From NCBI GenBank assembly GCA_910587575.1, contig CAJULU010000005.1:76436-93668 (forward strand): a stretch of DNA of 17,233 bases. Reading direction: 5' to 3'. Under the pieces are notes generated by a model. That model searched no databases. It saw only the letters and a list, made by a program, of their open reading frames with translations, and was not told the DNA's origin. The DNA comes from an uncultured Dorea sp. Its GTDB lineage: Bacteria > Bacillota > Clostridia > Lachnospirales > Lachnospiraceae. The first letter of the stretch is position 1, and the number at the start of each line of letters is the position of its first letter. A program made the position numbers and the translations under genes. Shown here piece by piece: positions 1 through 7,900 of the stretch.

Positions 1-42
1 TGAACATATTTCACAGTATTATAGAAGGACGGTTGAACGGAT

Positions 43-993
43 ATGGCAGTCTTAAGGGAAAACGAACGGTACTATTCCCTGAATCAATACCTGAAACAGA
101 CCTACGGGGAAAAATTTTATAAAGTTTCTCTGGATGCAGGGATGACCTGTCCCAACCGGGACGGCACCCTGGGAAGCCGGGGCTGTATCTTCTGCAGCGC
201 AGGCGGTTCGGGGGATTTTGCTGCTGACCGCCATCTTTCTGTCACGGAACAGATCGAACAGGGGAAGGCAAGGGTTGCGAAGAAATATGCCGGAAGTTCC
301 TATATTGCTTATTTCCAGGCATACACCAATACCTATGCTCCTGCTGCACGTCTGCGGGAAATATTTACCGAAGCCCTCCGGCATCCGGACATCCGGATTC
401 TGGACATTGCCACCCGCCCGGACTGTCTTGGCCCGGACGTGCTGGAACTGCTGACGGAACTGAACAGGATCAAGCCTGTATGGGTGGAGCTGGGGCTGCA
501 GACCATCCATCCTGAGACGGCGGCGTTCATCCGCCGGGGCTATGATCTTCCTGTGTTCGGGGAAGCTGTCCGCAATCTGCGTGCACGCCGGATTCCGGTG
601 ATCGTCCACACCATTCTGGGACTTCCCGGGGAGACTCTGGAAGATCAGCTTGCCACCGTCAGATACCTGAATACCCTTGACATCCAGGGGGTAAAATTTC
701 AATTATTACATATATTAAAACATACGGATCTGGCCCTTTACTACCAGGAACACCCTTTCTTTCTTCCCGACATGGAAGCGTATTTTCATCTGCTGGGCAG
801 ATGCCTGGGTATTCTGCGTCCGGACATCGTGGTTCACCGGCTGACCGGAGACGGGCCGAAATCCCTACTGATCGCCCCGCTGTGGACGGGAAATAAACGC
901 CAGGTGCTCAATCATTTGCGGGCGTACTTAAAGGCGCATGACATCTGGCAGGGAAAGGAAAGTGAATATGGACAAACCTCTCAAATTATATAA
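43..993 (+). CDS. TIGR01212-family (YhcC-like) radical SAM protein
   Basis: A 316-residue radical SAM enzyme of the YhcC/TIGR01212 type. The cluster-binding cysteines appear as C36, C48 and C51 in CPNRDGTLGSRGCIFC. This wide C-x11-C-x2-C spacing is typical of this family and of Elp3-like enzymes rather than the classical CxxxCxxC. The rest fits the radical SAM TIM barrel: a WVELGLQT strand near residue 150 and a VIVHTILGLPGET strand near 190. The substrate of this family is not well established, so no reaction is claimed. The ATG at 43 is preceded by AGAAGGA about 13 bases upstream. The 3' end overlaps the DUF4364 gene by 26 bases, so the two are probably co-transcribed. The family call is firm and the specific function unknown. 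Confidence 0.9.
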   Translation: MAVLRENERYYSLNQYLKQTYGEKFYKVSLDAGMTCPNRDGTLGSRGCIFCSAGGSGDFAADRHLSVTEQIEQGKARVAKKYAGSSYIAYFQAYTNTYAPAARLREIFTEALRHPDIRILDIATRPDCLGPDVLELLTELNRIKPVWVELGLQTIHPETAAFIRRGYDLPVFGEAVRNLRARRIPVIVHTILGLPGETLEDQLATVRYLNTLDIQGVKFQLLHILKHTDLALYYQEHPFFLPDMEAYFHLLGRCLGILRPDIVVHRLTGDGPKSLLIAPLWTGNKRQVLNHLRAYLKAHDIWQGKESEYGQTSQII

Positions 994-1480
994 ACTGATT
1001 ATTCTGTATATCTTAAACAGGGTGGATTTTCCTCTGACCAATGCGCAGATTTCTGAATTTATCCTGGACCAAGGGTACACCACCTATTTTAAACTGCAGC
1101 AGGCCATTTCAGAACTGGTGGAGTCTGGCCTCATCCAGGAAGAGTCTACCCATAACCGGACTTTTTACCATATTACGGAGGAAGGGACGGAGATTGTCTA
1201 TTACTTCCGTAATGACATCTCACCTGCCATCCAGAAGGATATCAACGGATTTCTGAAACAGAAGAAATACGAACTGAAGAATGAAGTGTCGGTAAAGTCT
1301 GACTATTACCGGAATCCCAATGGAGAATACTCGGTAAAATGCCAGGTAATCGAGCAGAGGATTCCTCTGATCGACCTGACTGTGACCGCTCCTACGGAAG
1401 CCGCTGCCGAGACGATTGCACACAACTGGACCAGGAAGAACCAGGAGATTTATGCGTTTATTATGTCGAAATTATTATAA
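968..1480 (+). CDS. DUF4364 family protein (winged-helix-like)
   Basis: A 170-residue protein recognised as DUF4364, a family common in Clostridia. The N-terminal half (VDFPLTNAQISEFILDQGYT, then LQQAISELVESGLIQEE and a TFYHITEEG wing) reads as a winged-helix DNA-binding fold. The C-terminal half (ISPAIQKDINGFLKQKKYELKNE onward) is a predicted small alpha/beta domain of unknown ligand. The open frame extends further upstream to 938. I chose the ATG at 968 because AGGAAAG lies just before it and because DKPLKLYKLIILYIL is the usual family start. It overlaps the end of the radical SAM gene. A transcriptional regulator role is inferred from the fold; no target is visible. Confidence 0.85.
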   Translation: MDKPLKLYKLIILYILNRVDFPLTNAQISEFILDQGYTTYFKLQQAISELVESGLIQEESTHNRTFYHITEEGTEIVYYFRNDISPAIQKDINGFLKQKKYELKNEVSVKSDYYRNPNGEYSVKCQVIEQRIPLIDLTVTAPTEAAAETIAHNWTRKNQEIYAFIMSKLL

Positions 1481-1490
1481 AACGATTCCT

Positions 1491-1504
1491 GGGTAAACTT
1501 ACCC
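1491..1504. repeat. Short perfect dyad between DUF4364 and chrA
   Basis: GGGTAAACTTACCC is a perfect inverted repeat 10 bases after the DUF4364 stop. It could form a five-pair stem with a tetraloop. No T-run follows, so it is a poor intrinsic terminator. It may be a weak processing site or a protein-binding dyad, or it may be chance. Confidence 0.3.
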
Positions 1505-1569
1505 TCTATATAGCAGTAACAGATGGATTTCCTAATGGAAAAATAAATAAATCAGGAGATATTGTATTT

Positions 1570-2121
1570 ATGAATGTAAAAAAATTGGGTGAATTGTATG
1601 TCAGTTTTTTTAAGATCGGCGGTCTGACCTTTGGAGGCGGACTTGCCATGCTGCCTATGCTGCAACGGGAGGTTGTGCAGAAGTATGGATGGTGTACGGA
1701 AGAAGAACTTCTGGACATCTATGCCATCGGGCAGTGTACCCCTGGAATCATTGCGGTCAATACGGCCACCTATGTGGGGTATCAGCAGGCCGGGTTCTTA
1801 GGCAGTGTGGCAGGGACTCTGGGAATGGTGTCCCCTTCCCTGATCATTATCTGCCTGGTTGCATCGATTCTGCAGAACTTCATCCATATGCCGGTCGTGC
1901 TTCACGCTCTGGCGGGTATCCGTATCGTGGTCTGCGCCTTGATGCTGAATACGGTGTTTACCATGGCAAAGAAGGGGATTGTGGATAAGCTGGGGGCGGC
2001 CGTGTTCCTGACCGCCTTTGTTCTGGCCTGCTTTACTCCGGTTCCCACGGCGCTGGTCATCGTCCTTGCCGGGATAACGGGAATCATTGCTAAGCGCAGG
2101 GAAAGGAGGCGGTCTGCATGA
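1570..2121 (+). CDS. Chromate transporter, first half-size ChrA subunit
   Basis: A 183-residue membrane protein of the CHR (chromate ion transporter) family, PF02417, in the short-chain form that carries one CHR domain. Family signatures are FKIGGLTFGGGLAMLPML near the N-terminus and GQCTPGIIAVNTATYVGY near residue 55, followed by several hydrophobic segments (GTLGMVSPSLIIICLVAS; VFLTAFVLACFTPVPTALVIVLAGI). The frame is open from 1339, but the real start is the ATG at 1570, with AGGAGA at 1554-1559 and the FFKIGG motif at the usual distance. It overlaps the second half-gene by ATGA, as expected when the pair forms one heteromeric transporter. The physiological substrate in gut-type Clostridia is uncertain; chromate is the family name only. 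Confidence 0.9.
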   Translation: MNVKKLGELYVSFFKIGGLTFGGGLAMLPMLQREVVQKYGWCTEEELLDIYAIGQCTPGIIAVNTATYVGYQQAGFLGSVAGTLGMVSPSLIIICLVASILQNFIHMPVVLHALAGIRIVVCALMLNTVFTMAKKGIVDKLGAAVFLTAFVLACFTPVPTALVIVLAGITGIIAKRRERRRSA

Positions 2122-2672
2122 TTTATCTGATTCTTGCTTATGAATTTTTTAAGATCGGGCTGTTTTCCATTGGGGGAGGCATGGCAACGCTGCCATTTCT
2201 CATGGATCTGACCAATAAGTATGACTGGTTTACCGTAAGCGAGCTTACGAACATGGTAGCCATCAGCGAGAGCACTCCCGGACCGGTGGGAATTAATATG
2301 GCCACCTATGCCGGATACAATGCCGCCGGTGTTCCCGGGGCGATTGTGGCGACTCTGGCGCTTACGGCTCCTGCCTGGATTATTATCATATTAATTGCAA
2401 AGTTTCTGGAGAATTTCAGTGAAAATACGAATGTAAAAGCGGCTTTTTACGGAATCCGCCCGGCGGTTGCCGCTCTGATCGGTTATGCAGTGTGGGAACT
2501 GCTCAAGATTGCCATTGTGTCGGTTTCGGAAGGGACGGTGCATGTGAATCTGGTGAACGTGACAGTGTGTGCCGGGGCTTTTGCCTTGCTGCAGATTAAG
2601 AAACTGGGGAAGCTTCACCCATTGGTGTGGATTGCGGCGGGGGCCTGTGTGGGGATTGTACTGCAGATGTGA
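2118..2672 (+). CDS. Chromate transporter, second half-size ChrA subunit
   Basis: A 184-residue partner of the preceding CHR-family half protein. It has the same signature layout: FFKIGLFSIGGGMATLPFL at the N-terminus, then ESTPGPVGINMATYAGYNAAG near residue 55. This carries the canonical PGP that the first half shows as PGI. Four to five hydrophobic stretches follow, including APAWIIIILIAKFL and a C-terminal LVWIAAGACVGIVL. The start ATG overlaps the upstream stop (ATGA), and AAAGGAGG at 2102-2109 gives a strong ribosome binding site. Split ChrA pairs are known to need both halves, with opposite membrane topology. The two halves here are divergent rather than recent duplicates. Confidence 0.9.
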   Translation: MIYLILAYEFFKIGLFSIGGGMATLPFLMDLTNKYDWFTVSELTNMVAISESTPGPVGINMATYAGYNAAGVPGAIVATLALTAPAWIIIILIAKFLENFSENTNVKAAFYGIRPAVAALIGYAVWELLKIAIVSVSEGTVHVNLVNVTVCAGAFALLQIKKLGKLHPLVWIAAGACVGIVLQM

Positions 2673-2725
2673 GGTAAAATATGTATACCAAAAGCGTTAG
2701 CTGTTGTTTCTGTGACACTACATTC

Positions 2726-2752
2726 AAGGGACTGCCGGAAAAGCAGCCCCTT
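2726..2752. terminator. Imperfect hairpin after the chrA pair
   Basis: AAGGGACTGC (2726-2735) and GCAGCCCCTT (2743-2752) pair over ten positions with one A/C mismatch around a seven-base loop. It lies between the convergent ends of the plus-strand chrA operon and the minus-strand PF09820 gene, where a bidirectional terminator is expected. Neither side has a good T-tract, so the call is weak. Confidence 0.35.
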
Positions 2753-2795
2753 ACACGATTTCAAAGCAGCTTCTGGCCTGATAGTTCATCAACGG

Positions 2796-4498
2796 CTACA
2801 TTTCCTGTTTATGTTCCACTTTGCAATTCTTTCTGTAACATGCAATTCCATATTTGTGTATGATCTCCATTCCATTCTGCCTTAACACTTGTGTATACCC
2901 CATTTTCTCAATCTGTTTCATAGCCTTGTTAATGTCACATCATATGAACCATTTTCCGCATATTTTACCTCAATCATACATCCTGTCTTTTCAGCGGGAA
3001 TGGTAATCTCTATGTCCGCATAGCCAACGCCTGATTCTGTATTAGATTTAACAATCCAACTTCCCTGCGCCTGAAACAGACCGAGCAGCATACCATGGAA
3101 AAAGTTTTCTTTCATTTCCTTTCTCACACAGGTATCCCGTATACTGATCGAATCTTCCATAAATTCATTCAATATTGTCTGTACCTTATCGGCCTCGCCG
3201 TTCTTTACCGCACTGCATAAACCCTCCCACCGCCTTGTGTCACTGGTCACTCTGCCCCGGAACCATGAGCGTATCTTCTTTTCAAAAATTCCTCTGACTT
3301 CCCGATTGGGAATTACCAGTTTGTGACAGCCGTTTCTGACTTCTCCCGCATCTGTCAGATATCCGGTAGAAAAAAGGGCACTCCACAAATATGTCTGACG
3401 GACTTCAGAATCTTTACTTTCAAGGTCTGTGTATGTCAGCTCAGGAATCAATGCCTGTTCTATACATTGACCTGATATCAACGCCTCAATCTGATCTTTA
3501 ACAGTTGCATTCGCATTTTCAAGAATGTCCTGTACAATCGCATTACTGTTGCTGTTTTCCCAATGAGCCTCCATCGGAGCAGTTATGGAACACCGGAATT
3601 TATCACACTGATTCAATACATCCCATGGACAATACATGTCCGCATGTCCGAACTGATAGCCATCATACCATTCCTTCATCTTGTGATAGGTTTCTTCCAT
3701 TCCATAATAACGAAGCATTTCTCTGACTTCCGTATCTGTAAACCCAAAATATTCTGCGAAATCTACGTCCGAGATGGTTCTTACCTTAAAATGATTCAGC
3801 CCGGTAAAGATACTCTCTTTTGCAATTCTCAGACATCCTGTTATGACTGCAAATTCCAGATTCGCATTGGTCTTTAAAGCCTCGCTGAACATCACACGGA
3901 TATGATTTACCATCTCAGAATAGTATTTCCTCTGATATGCCTGATCCAGAGGCACGTCATATTCGTCAATCAGAATGATTACTTTCTTTCCATAATGTTT
4001 GCAAAGCATTTCTGACAAAAGATAAAGGCTTTCTTCCTGCACATCTTCTTCCAGATATGGCGAAAACAACGCCTTTAGTGATTCTTTATCCACATCACTG
4101 AGCTGCCCGCTGTGAAGCAGATACTGGTGTCTGCGGGCTTCTTTCCTTAATGCAGAAGACATTCTCCTTAGCGCCGCCTCATAGGACACACCGCTTACAT
4201 CTTTCAGACTGATAGAAATAACCGGGTACTTACCCAAATATTCTTCGCAGACAGCAGCATCCTCTGCGATTTCTAACCCATCAAATAAAGATGATTCCGT
4301 GCCGATTTCAAAAAAAGTCTTAAGCATATCCATGTTCAGACTCTTCCCAAAACGGCGGGGGCGCGTAAACAGGTTCACGCTCCCCCAGGAGTTAAGTAAA
4401 TCCCGGATAAATCCCGTTTTATCTACATAGTAAAACCCTTTCGTTCTTATGTCACTGAAAAATTCGATTCCGATCGGCAATTTCTTCTTTGCTTCCAT
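2796..4498 (-). pseudogene. PF09820 AAA-ATPase with PF08011 PD-(D/E)XK domain, frameshifted near its C-terminus
   Basis: The open frame runs from ATG 4498 to a TGA at 2918-2920 (526 residues). It matches the abundant Lachnospiraceae/Bacteroidetes 'AAA-ATPase-like' family: YYVDKTGFIRDLL, the Walker A variant RPRRFGKSL (K52, S53), Walker B VIILIDEYD (D178, E179), and a C-terminal nuclease-fold core YADIEI...MIEVKYAENGSYD (D495, E510, K512). The family normally continues after that motif. Here the reading ends in VTLTRL and stop, while a +1 shift just before 2930 restores 44 conserved-looking residues (NKAMKQIEKMGYTQVLRQNG...YGIACYRKNC) ending at the TAG at 2796-2798. A one-base deletion in 2928-2945 explains this. 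It follows the small nuclease-like gene by 16 bases with AAGGGGTG as ribosome binding site. Family function is unknown. The Walker and ExK motifs are intact, so residual activity is possible. Confidence 0.85.
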
Positions 4499-4514
4499 AG
4501 ACTGGATTCACCCC

Positions 4515-5141
4515 TTACATGGTATCTCTTTCAATCCCAAACATCTTTTCTCCGTTTCCTTCTTCATCCAACTGGATCTTATCATGCCGGAAACGGATTT
4601 CCTCAGAATCAACTTCCAGAACAACAACATTTTTCTTCCATTCCTTAAATGCCGCTGCTTCTGCCGCCGAATTGGCCGCCCGCATGATGGTAGGAGAATA
4701 CGAGCCACTCCGTGGAATTCAGTCATTACGGTATGCTGTTTCCAGAATGATACCGTCAATCTCCATATTCAGAAATGCGGCTAATGCCCTTGCGTTCATG
4801 ATTCCATATTGAAACTGTTCTCTGATTTTCTTCCACTTATTATATCTGATACTCTTCTTAAATTCTAAAATATGCAGCTGCCATTTCCCATTTTCAGAAT
4901 TCTGAATAAAAATAAATTTATCTGCACATTGACAGGCTTTTTTATGAGAATCCAGGTATGGAAGAGTTCTCTTCTCCGGGAAATGAAAAACAACCGCATT
5001 GTTTTCAAATCTGCTTTTCAATGTCGCAGCGCCTTCCTCTTCTTCCTCCACAAGGGGAACCACTGCGTTTTTATCCGACACAACTGTGTATTCTTCTGCC
5101 CGGAACAAATCCAGATTTTTCTTCAGATATTCAGGAACCAT
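4515..5141 (-). pseudogene. Small PD-(D/E)XK-like nuclease partner of the AAA ATPase, interrupted by an in-frame TGA
   Basis: The frame starts at ATG 5141 (AGGAGG at 5151-5156). It encodes 140 residues to a TGA at 4719-4721, then continues in the same frame for 67 more sense codons to the TAA at 4515-4517. The downstream part (EAAAFKEWKKNVVVLEVDSEEIRF...) is acidic and protein-like, which suggests one 208-codon gene with a nonsense codon. Residues 72-95 read CADKFIFIQ...LHILEFKKS. A conserved-type D74, then E93-F-K95 and a downstream helix containing Q109, match the layout of a PD-(D/E)XK nuclease core. That is fold inference from motifs only, and I do not recognise a named family. It sits 34 bases after the AAA ATPase stop and 16 before the next gene, so it is one operon. 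Alternatively, translation could stop at 140 residues with the nuclease core complete. Confidence 0.65.
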
Positions 5142-5175
5142 CTGTACATTCCTCCTGTCAAATCCCCTTACTTAC

Positions 5176-6594
5176 TCAGATCCCATAGGTCAGTTCCAGC
5201 ATTTCTTCAAAAGCGTCACTAAAAGTCGTTGTCTCAAATCCCATCTCTTTCGCCCTTAATTCTGTAATCTGGGAATGATCCTTTCCCAGGCAGGAAAACT
5301 GATAGACTCCAACCTGTTCCTCTCCCAGTAAATCCTGCTCTTCAATCTTATATTTCTCCATCAGTGCCTGCTTTTTATCGCTGTTTTTCACACGGAGCAT
5401 ATTATTGATATGCTGGATGATAATATCGCTGTGTGTGGTCATCGTTACAGGAATTCCCATATTGCTCAATCGTACCAGAACTCTTGCAATTCTTGTCTGC
5501 AGTCTGGGATGCATACACATCTCTGGTTCTTCAATGAACATTTCTGTCATTGCATAGCTATATTTACATAACAAGTACAGAGGTGTAATCTCTGTCACTA
5601 CTGCAGAAGCAAGATACATCTGAATCGGATTATCCAGTGTTTCCGGTTTGTATAAGAATGACTTTGCCATCGTATTCTGAATCTCTACCTGACCATGCAG
5701 GATTGTCCGCTCCATGAATTCCGCCAATTCTTCTAACTGTTGAATACCGTATTTCTTCTCCCCGATGTTATTCAGTAATTTCAAAAAGCTGATTACCGGT
5801 TTCGTAAAATAAAAATCCTGGTCTTCCTGCATCTCTTCCTGTATCGTATTGTTAAATCTGTTAAGACTGGTTTCATAAATATTATTAGTCAGCAGATTCT
5901 TTGACAATATAAATCCTGTACGGGAAGACGGTAAAAACACTTTGCTGTCACTTCGCCTATATGTTTCCCTATTCTTCAAATCGCTCCAATACCGTAAAAA
6001 TACTTTTAGTATCCATTCAATATATCGCTCCCCATTCTGCATATAATCATCCGATATAACAATTCCTCTCTTTGAATCCGGGGTATCGGCAATCCACAAT
6101 ATTCTTTTATTTTCAGTGTGATTGCGGTTAATCTCTTCCTTTTCTAATTCTTTCGGAAGTGAAAGTTCAAATTGAAAATCTGTTTCTACCTCTATATTTA
6201 ATTCTGCTTCACCCTCTATATCTAATTCCAATTTTCCAATATGCATATTCTTATTAAAGATCTCTGAAACAAAGTAATCTTTATTTTGTTCAATACAGTC
6301 GTTCAATAAATGCAAGAACCGTCCAAACCATTCGGCTGACAGAGGTTCCTTTCCTTCTCCTGCCCTGATTCGCTCAATAACATACTGTTCACACTCTTCA
6401 TACAACTTTGATTTCTTTATCTCATCATTCACACGAATCAAGACCGGAACCCCCACCGATGACAGCCCCCACAGCAGGCTCATCAGATAACTCTTTCCGC
6501 TATTATTGTCTCCGACAAACATCATCATTGGTTTCATTTCTAATTCAGCGTGTCCTATTTTGCCAAATTCTTCAATGATTACTCTTCTTTTCAT
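5176..6594 (-). CDS. AAA/ABC-type ATPase (OLD-like), probable defence or DNA-repair ATPase
   Basis: A 472-residue ATPase of the AAA_15/AAA_21 (SMC/OLD-like) group. Walker A is GDNNSGKS at residues 28-35, preceded by the typical N-terminal strand RRVIIEEFGKIGHAELEM. The long middle (residues 60-330) is charged and helical, as in SMC-like insertions. Walker B is EMFIEEPEMCMHP near 351-363, followed by an H-loop-type MTTHSDIII near 384-391. No TOPRIM or other nuclease domain is visible in the remaining 80 residues, so nuclease action would need a partner. The next gene is a plausible one. Start ATG 6594 has GAGGT eight bases upstream. Relatives occur in many two-gene antiphage systems, but I cannot match this one to a named system. 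Confidence 0.8.
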   Translation of the reverse strand: MKRRVIIEEFGKIGHAELEMKPMMMFVGDNNSGKSYLMSLLWGLSSVGVPVLIRVNDEIKKSKLYEECEQYVIERIRAGEGKEPLSAEWFGRFLHLLNDCIEQNKDYFVSEIFNKNMHIGKLELDIEGEAELNIEVETDFQFELSLPKELEKEEINRNHTENKRILWIADTPDSKRGIVISDDYMQNGERYIEWILKVFLRYWSDLKNRETYRRSDSKVFLPSSRTGFILSKNLLTNNIYETSLNRFNNTIQEEMQEDQDFYFTKPVISFLKLLNNIGEKKYGIQQLEELAEFMERTILHGQVEIQNTMAKSFLYKPETLDNPIQMYLASAVVTEITPLYLLCKYSYAMTEMFIEEPEMCMHPRLQTRIARVLVRLSNMGIPVTMTTHSDIIIQHINNMLRVKNSDKKQALMEKYKIEEQDLLGEEQVGVYQFSCLGKDHSQITELRAKEMGFETTTFSDAFEEMLELTYGI

Positions 6595-6655
6595 ATATGA
6601 TGACCTCGCTAAAAATACTTCTTACTGAATCCTCAATCATTTTCTACTATAACCT

Positions 6656-6684
6656 ATCATAGCCGATTAACCTTGAAATATCAA
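6656..6684 (-). promoter_or_regulatory. Sigma-A promoter of the AAA/nuclease cassette
   Basis: Reading the minus strand, TTGATA (6679-6684) and TATGAT (6656-6661) are separated by exactly 17 bases. Each differs from consensus at one position. The promoter lies about 60 bases upstream of the ATPase start, in the only gap between hemW and the cassette, so the cassette can be transcribed independently of lepA-hemW. Confidence 0.7.
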
Positions 6685-6687
6685 GCG

Positions 6688-6701
6688 CAGATATTTATCT
6701 G
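6688..6701. repeat. Perfect dyad directly after hemW
   Basis: CAGATATTTATCTG is a perfect 14-base inverted repeat one base beyond the hemW stop codon and just upstream of the cassette promoter's -35 box. It could be a short hairpin at the hemW 3' end or a binding site for a regulator of the cassette. It lacks a T-run, so terminator function is doubtful. Confidence 0.35.
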
Positions 6702-6702
6702 T

Positions 6703-7854
6703 TCATAGCAAGAACTCGCACATCACCCCATTGCTCACGTCAATTCCCCTCTCCGTCAGACGCACAAAACCACCGGCCTCTTCCATCAGTCCCATCCCGT
6801 ACATCTTCCGAAGTACCTCACCATACACCTCATCCATCCCGCGTCCAAATTCTTTCCTGAATTCCGTCTTCGATACTCCTTCCATCTTCCGAAGTCCCAG
6901 AAACATACACTCTTCCATCTGCTCCCGCACACTTAATGTTTCCGGCTCTTCCCCCTCGTTCCATCTCTGGTGATTCATAAGCGAAGCTGCCCCCGTGCCG
7001 ATTCCCAGGTACTCTGTCCTGTTCCAATATCCCAGATTATGTCTGCACTCATATCCCGGCAGTGAATAATTGGAGATCTCATACCTGTGATAACCATGCT
7101 GCCCAAGAATCTCCTTCGTTCTCCAGTACATCCGCCGCTCTTCCTCTTCATCCGGCAGTTTCTCTGCAGACGGGACGGCCTCCCCATCCTCGCCTTCCGG
7201 TCTTTTGGCCGTATCTCCTCTGCCGCCCCCGTATTTCTCATAAAAGGGCGTCCCCTCCTCAATAATCAGACTATATGCCGAGATATGCTCTGGCCTTAAC
7301 TTTGCGACTTTATCCAGCGTCTCTTCCCACCCGGCAAGTCTCTGCCCCGGGATTGCTGATATCAGATCCACATTCAAATTCTCAAATCCCCTCTCTCTGG
7401 CCATCCGGTACATGTCAAGAAATTCTTCATAGGTATGGATTCTCCCAAGACGCTTTAATTCTTCATTCTTTGCAGACTGCAGGCCGATGCTCAGCCGGTT
7501 AATGCCAGCCCGGTGAAATGCGGTCAGCTTTTCTTCTGTCACCGTACCGGGATTGACCTCCATCGTCACTTCCGCCCCGCAGTCAATCATAAATGTATCC
7601 CAGACCGCCTCGCATACGCCTTGAATCTGTGCCGCTTCTAATATAGAAGGGGTACCGCCGCCGATAAAAATGCTGCTGACATGATAAGCCTTTGCCAGCT
7701 CCCCGTATGAACGGATCTGCCGGCAAAGGCCTTCCACATATTCCTGCCGCTCCTCCCGGGAGGATGGGGCTGACAGGAAATCACAGTATTGACATTTTCT
7801 GATACAAAAAGGGATATGGATATATAATTCTAATTCTTTCTTTTTTATTCCCAT
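6703..7854 (-). CDS. hemW: HemW haem chaperone (radical SAM, coproporphyrinogen III oxidase-like)
   Basis: A 383-residue HemW. The N-terminus has LYIHIPFCIRKCQYCDF with cluster ligands C17, C21 and C24, then FIGGGTPSIL and EVNPGTVT, all standard for the HemN/HemW superfamily. The HNLGYW motif, which marks HemW haem-binding proteins and is absent from true HemN, is present as CRHNLGYWNRTEYLGIGTGA. A C-terminal winged HemN_C region follows (FLGLRKMEGVSKTEF). The frame opens at 7911, where an ATG overlaps the lepA stop without a ribosome binding site. I chose the ATG at 7854, which sits behind ACAGG at normal spacing and gives the usual family start. An acidic low-complexity insert lies near residues 205-240. 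It is co-directional with lepA, 46 bases away. Expected role: haem trafficking or insertion, not porphyrin synthesis. Confidence 0.93.
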   Translation of the reverse strand: MGIKKKELELYIHIPFCIRKCQYCDFLSAPSSREERQEYVEGLCRQIRSYGELAKAYHVSSIFIGGGTPSILEAAQIQGVCEAVWDTFMIDCGAEVTMEVNPGTVTEEKLTAFHRAGINRLSIGLQSAKNEELKRLGRIHTYEEFLDMYRMARERGFENLNVDLISAIPGQRLAGWEETLDKVAKLRPEHISAYSLIIEEGTPFYEKYGGGRGDTAKRPEGEDGEAVPSAEKLPDEEEERRMYWRTKEILGQHGYHRYEISNYSLPGYECRHNLGYWNRTEYLGIGTGAASLMNHQRWNEGEEPETLSVREQMEECMFLGLRKMEGVSKTEFRKEFGRGMDEVYGEVLRKMYGMGLMEEAGGFVRLTERGIDVSNGVMCEFLL

Positions 7855-7900
7855 ACTCGAATACCTGTATCCTGTTCCGGATGGAGTCCCTGGGGAAATC

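Noticed and set aside
52..702. 216-codon minus-strand ORF in the radical SAM gene
   Set aside because: Mirror frame of a firmly identified gene.
2681..2863. 60-codon plus-strand ORF after the chrA pair
   Set aside because: It lies antisense to the frameshifted C-terminal tail of the PF09820 gene, lacks a convincing ribosome binding site and looks unlike a folded protein.
2918..2945. Programmed ribosomal frameshift in the PF09820 gene
   Set aside because: No slippery heptamer and no downstream structure of note; a simple one-base deletion explains it.
4715..4721. TGA as selenocysteine in the nuclease-like protein
   Set aside because: The small hairpin lies only four bases after the TGA and lacks a bacterial SECIS-like length or loop, and the fold does not call for selenocysteine.
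4508..4759. 83-codon minus-strand ORF after the small nuclease-like gene
   Set aside because: It is basic and low-complexity. The overlapping frame that continues the nuclease-like gene is far more protein-like, so this is a shadow.
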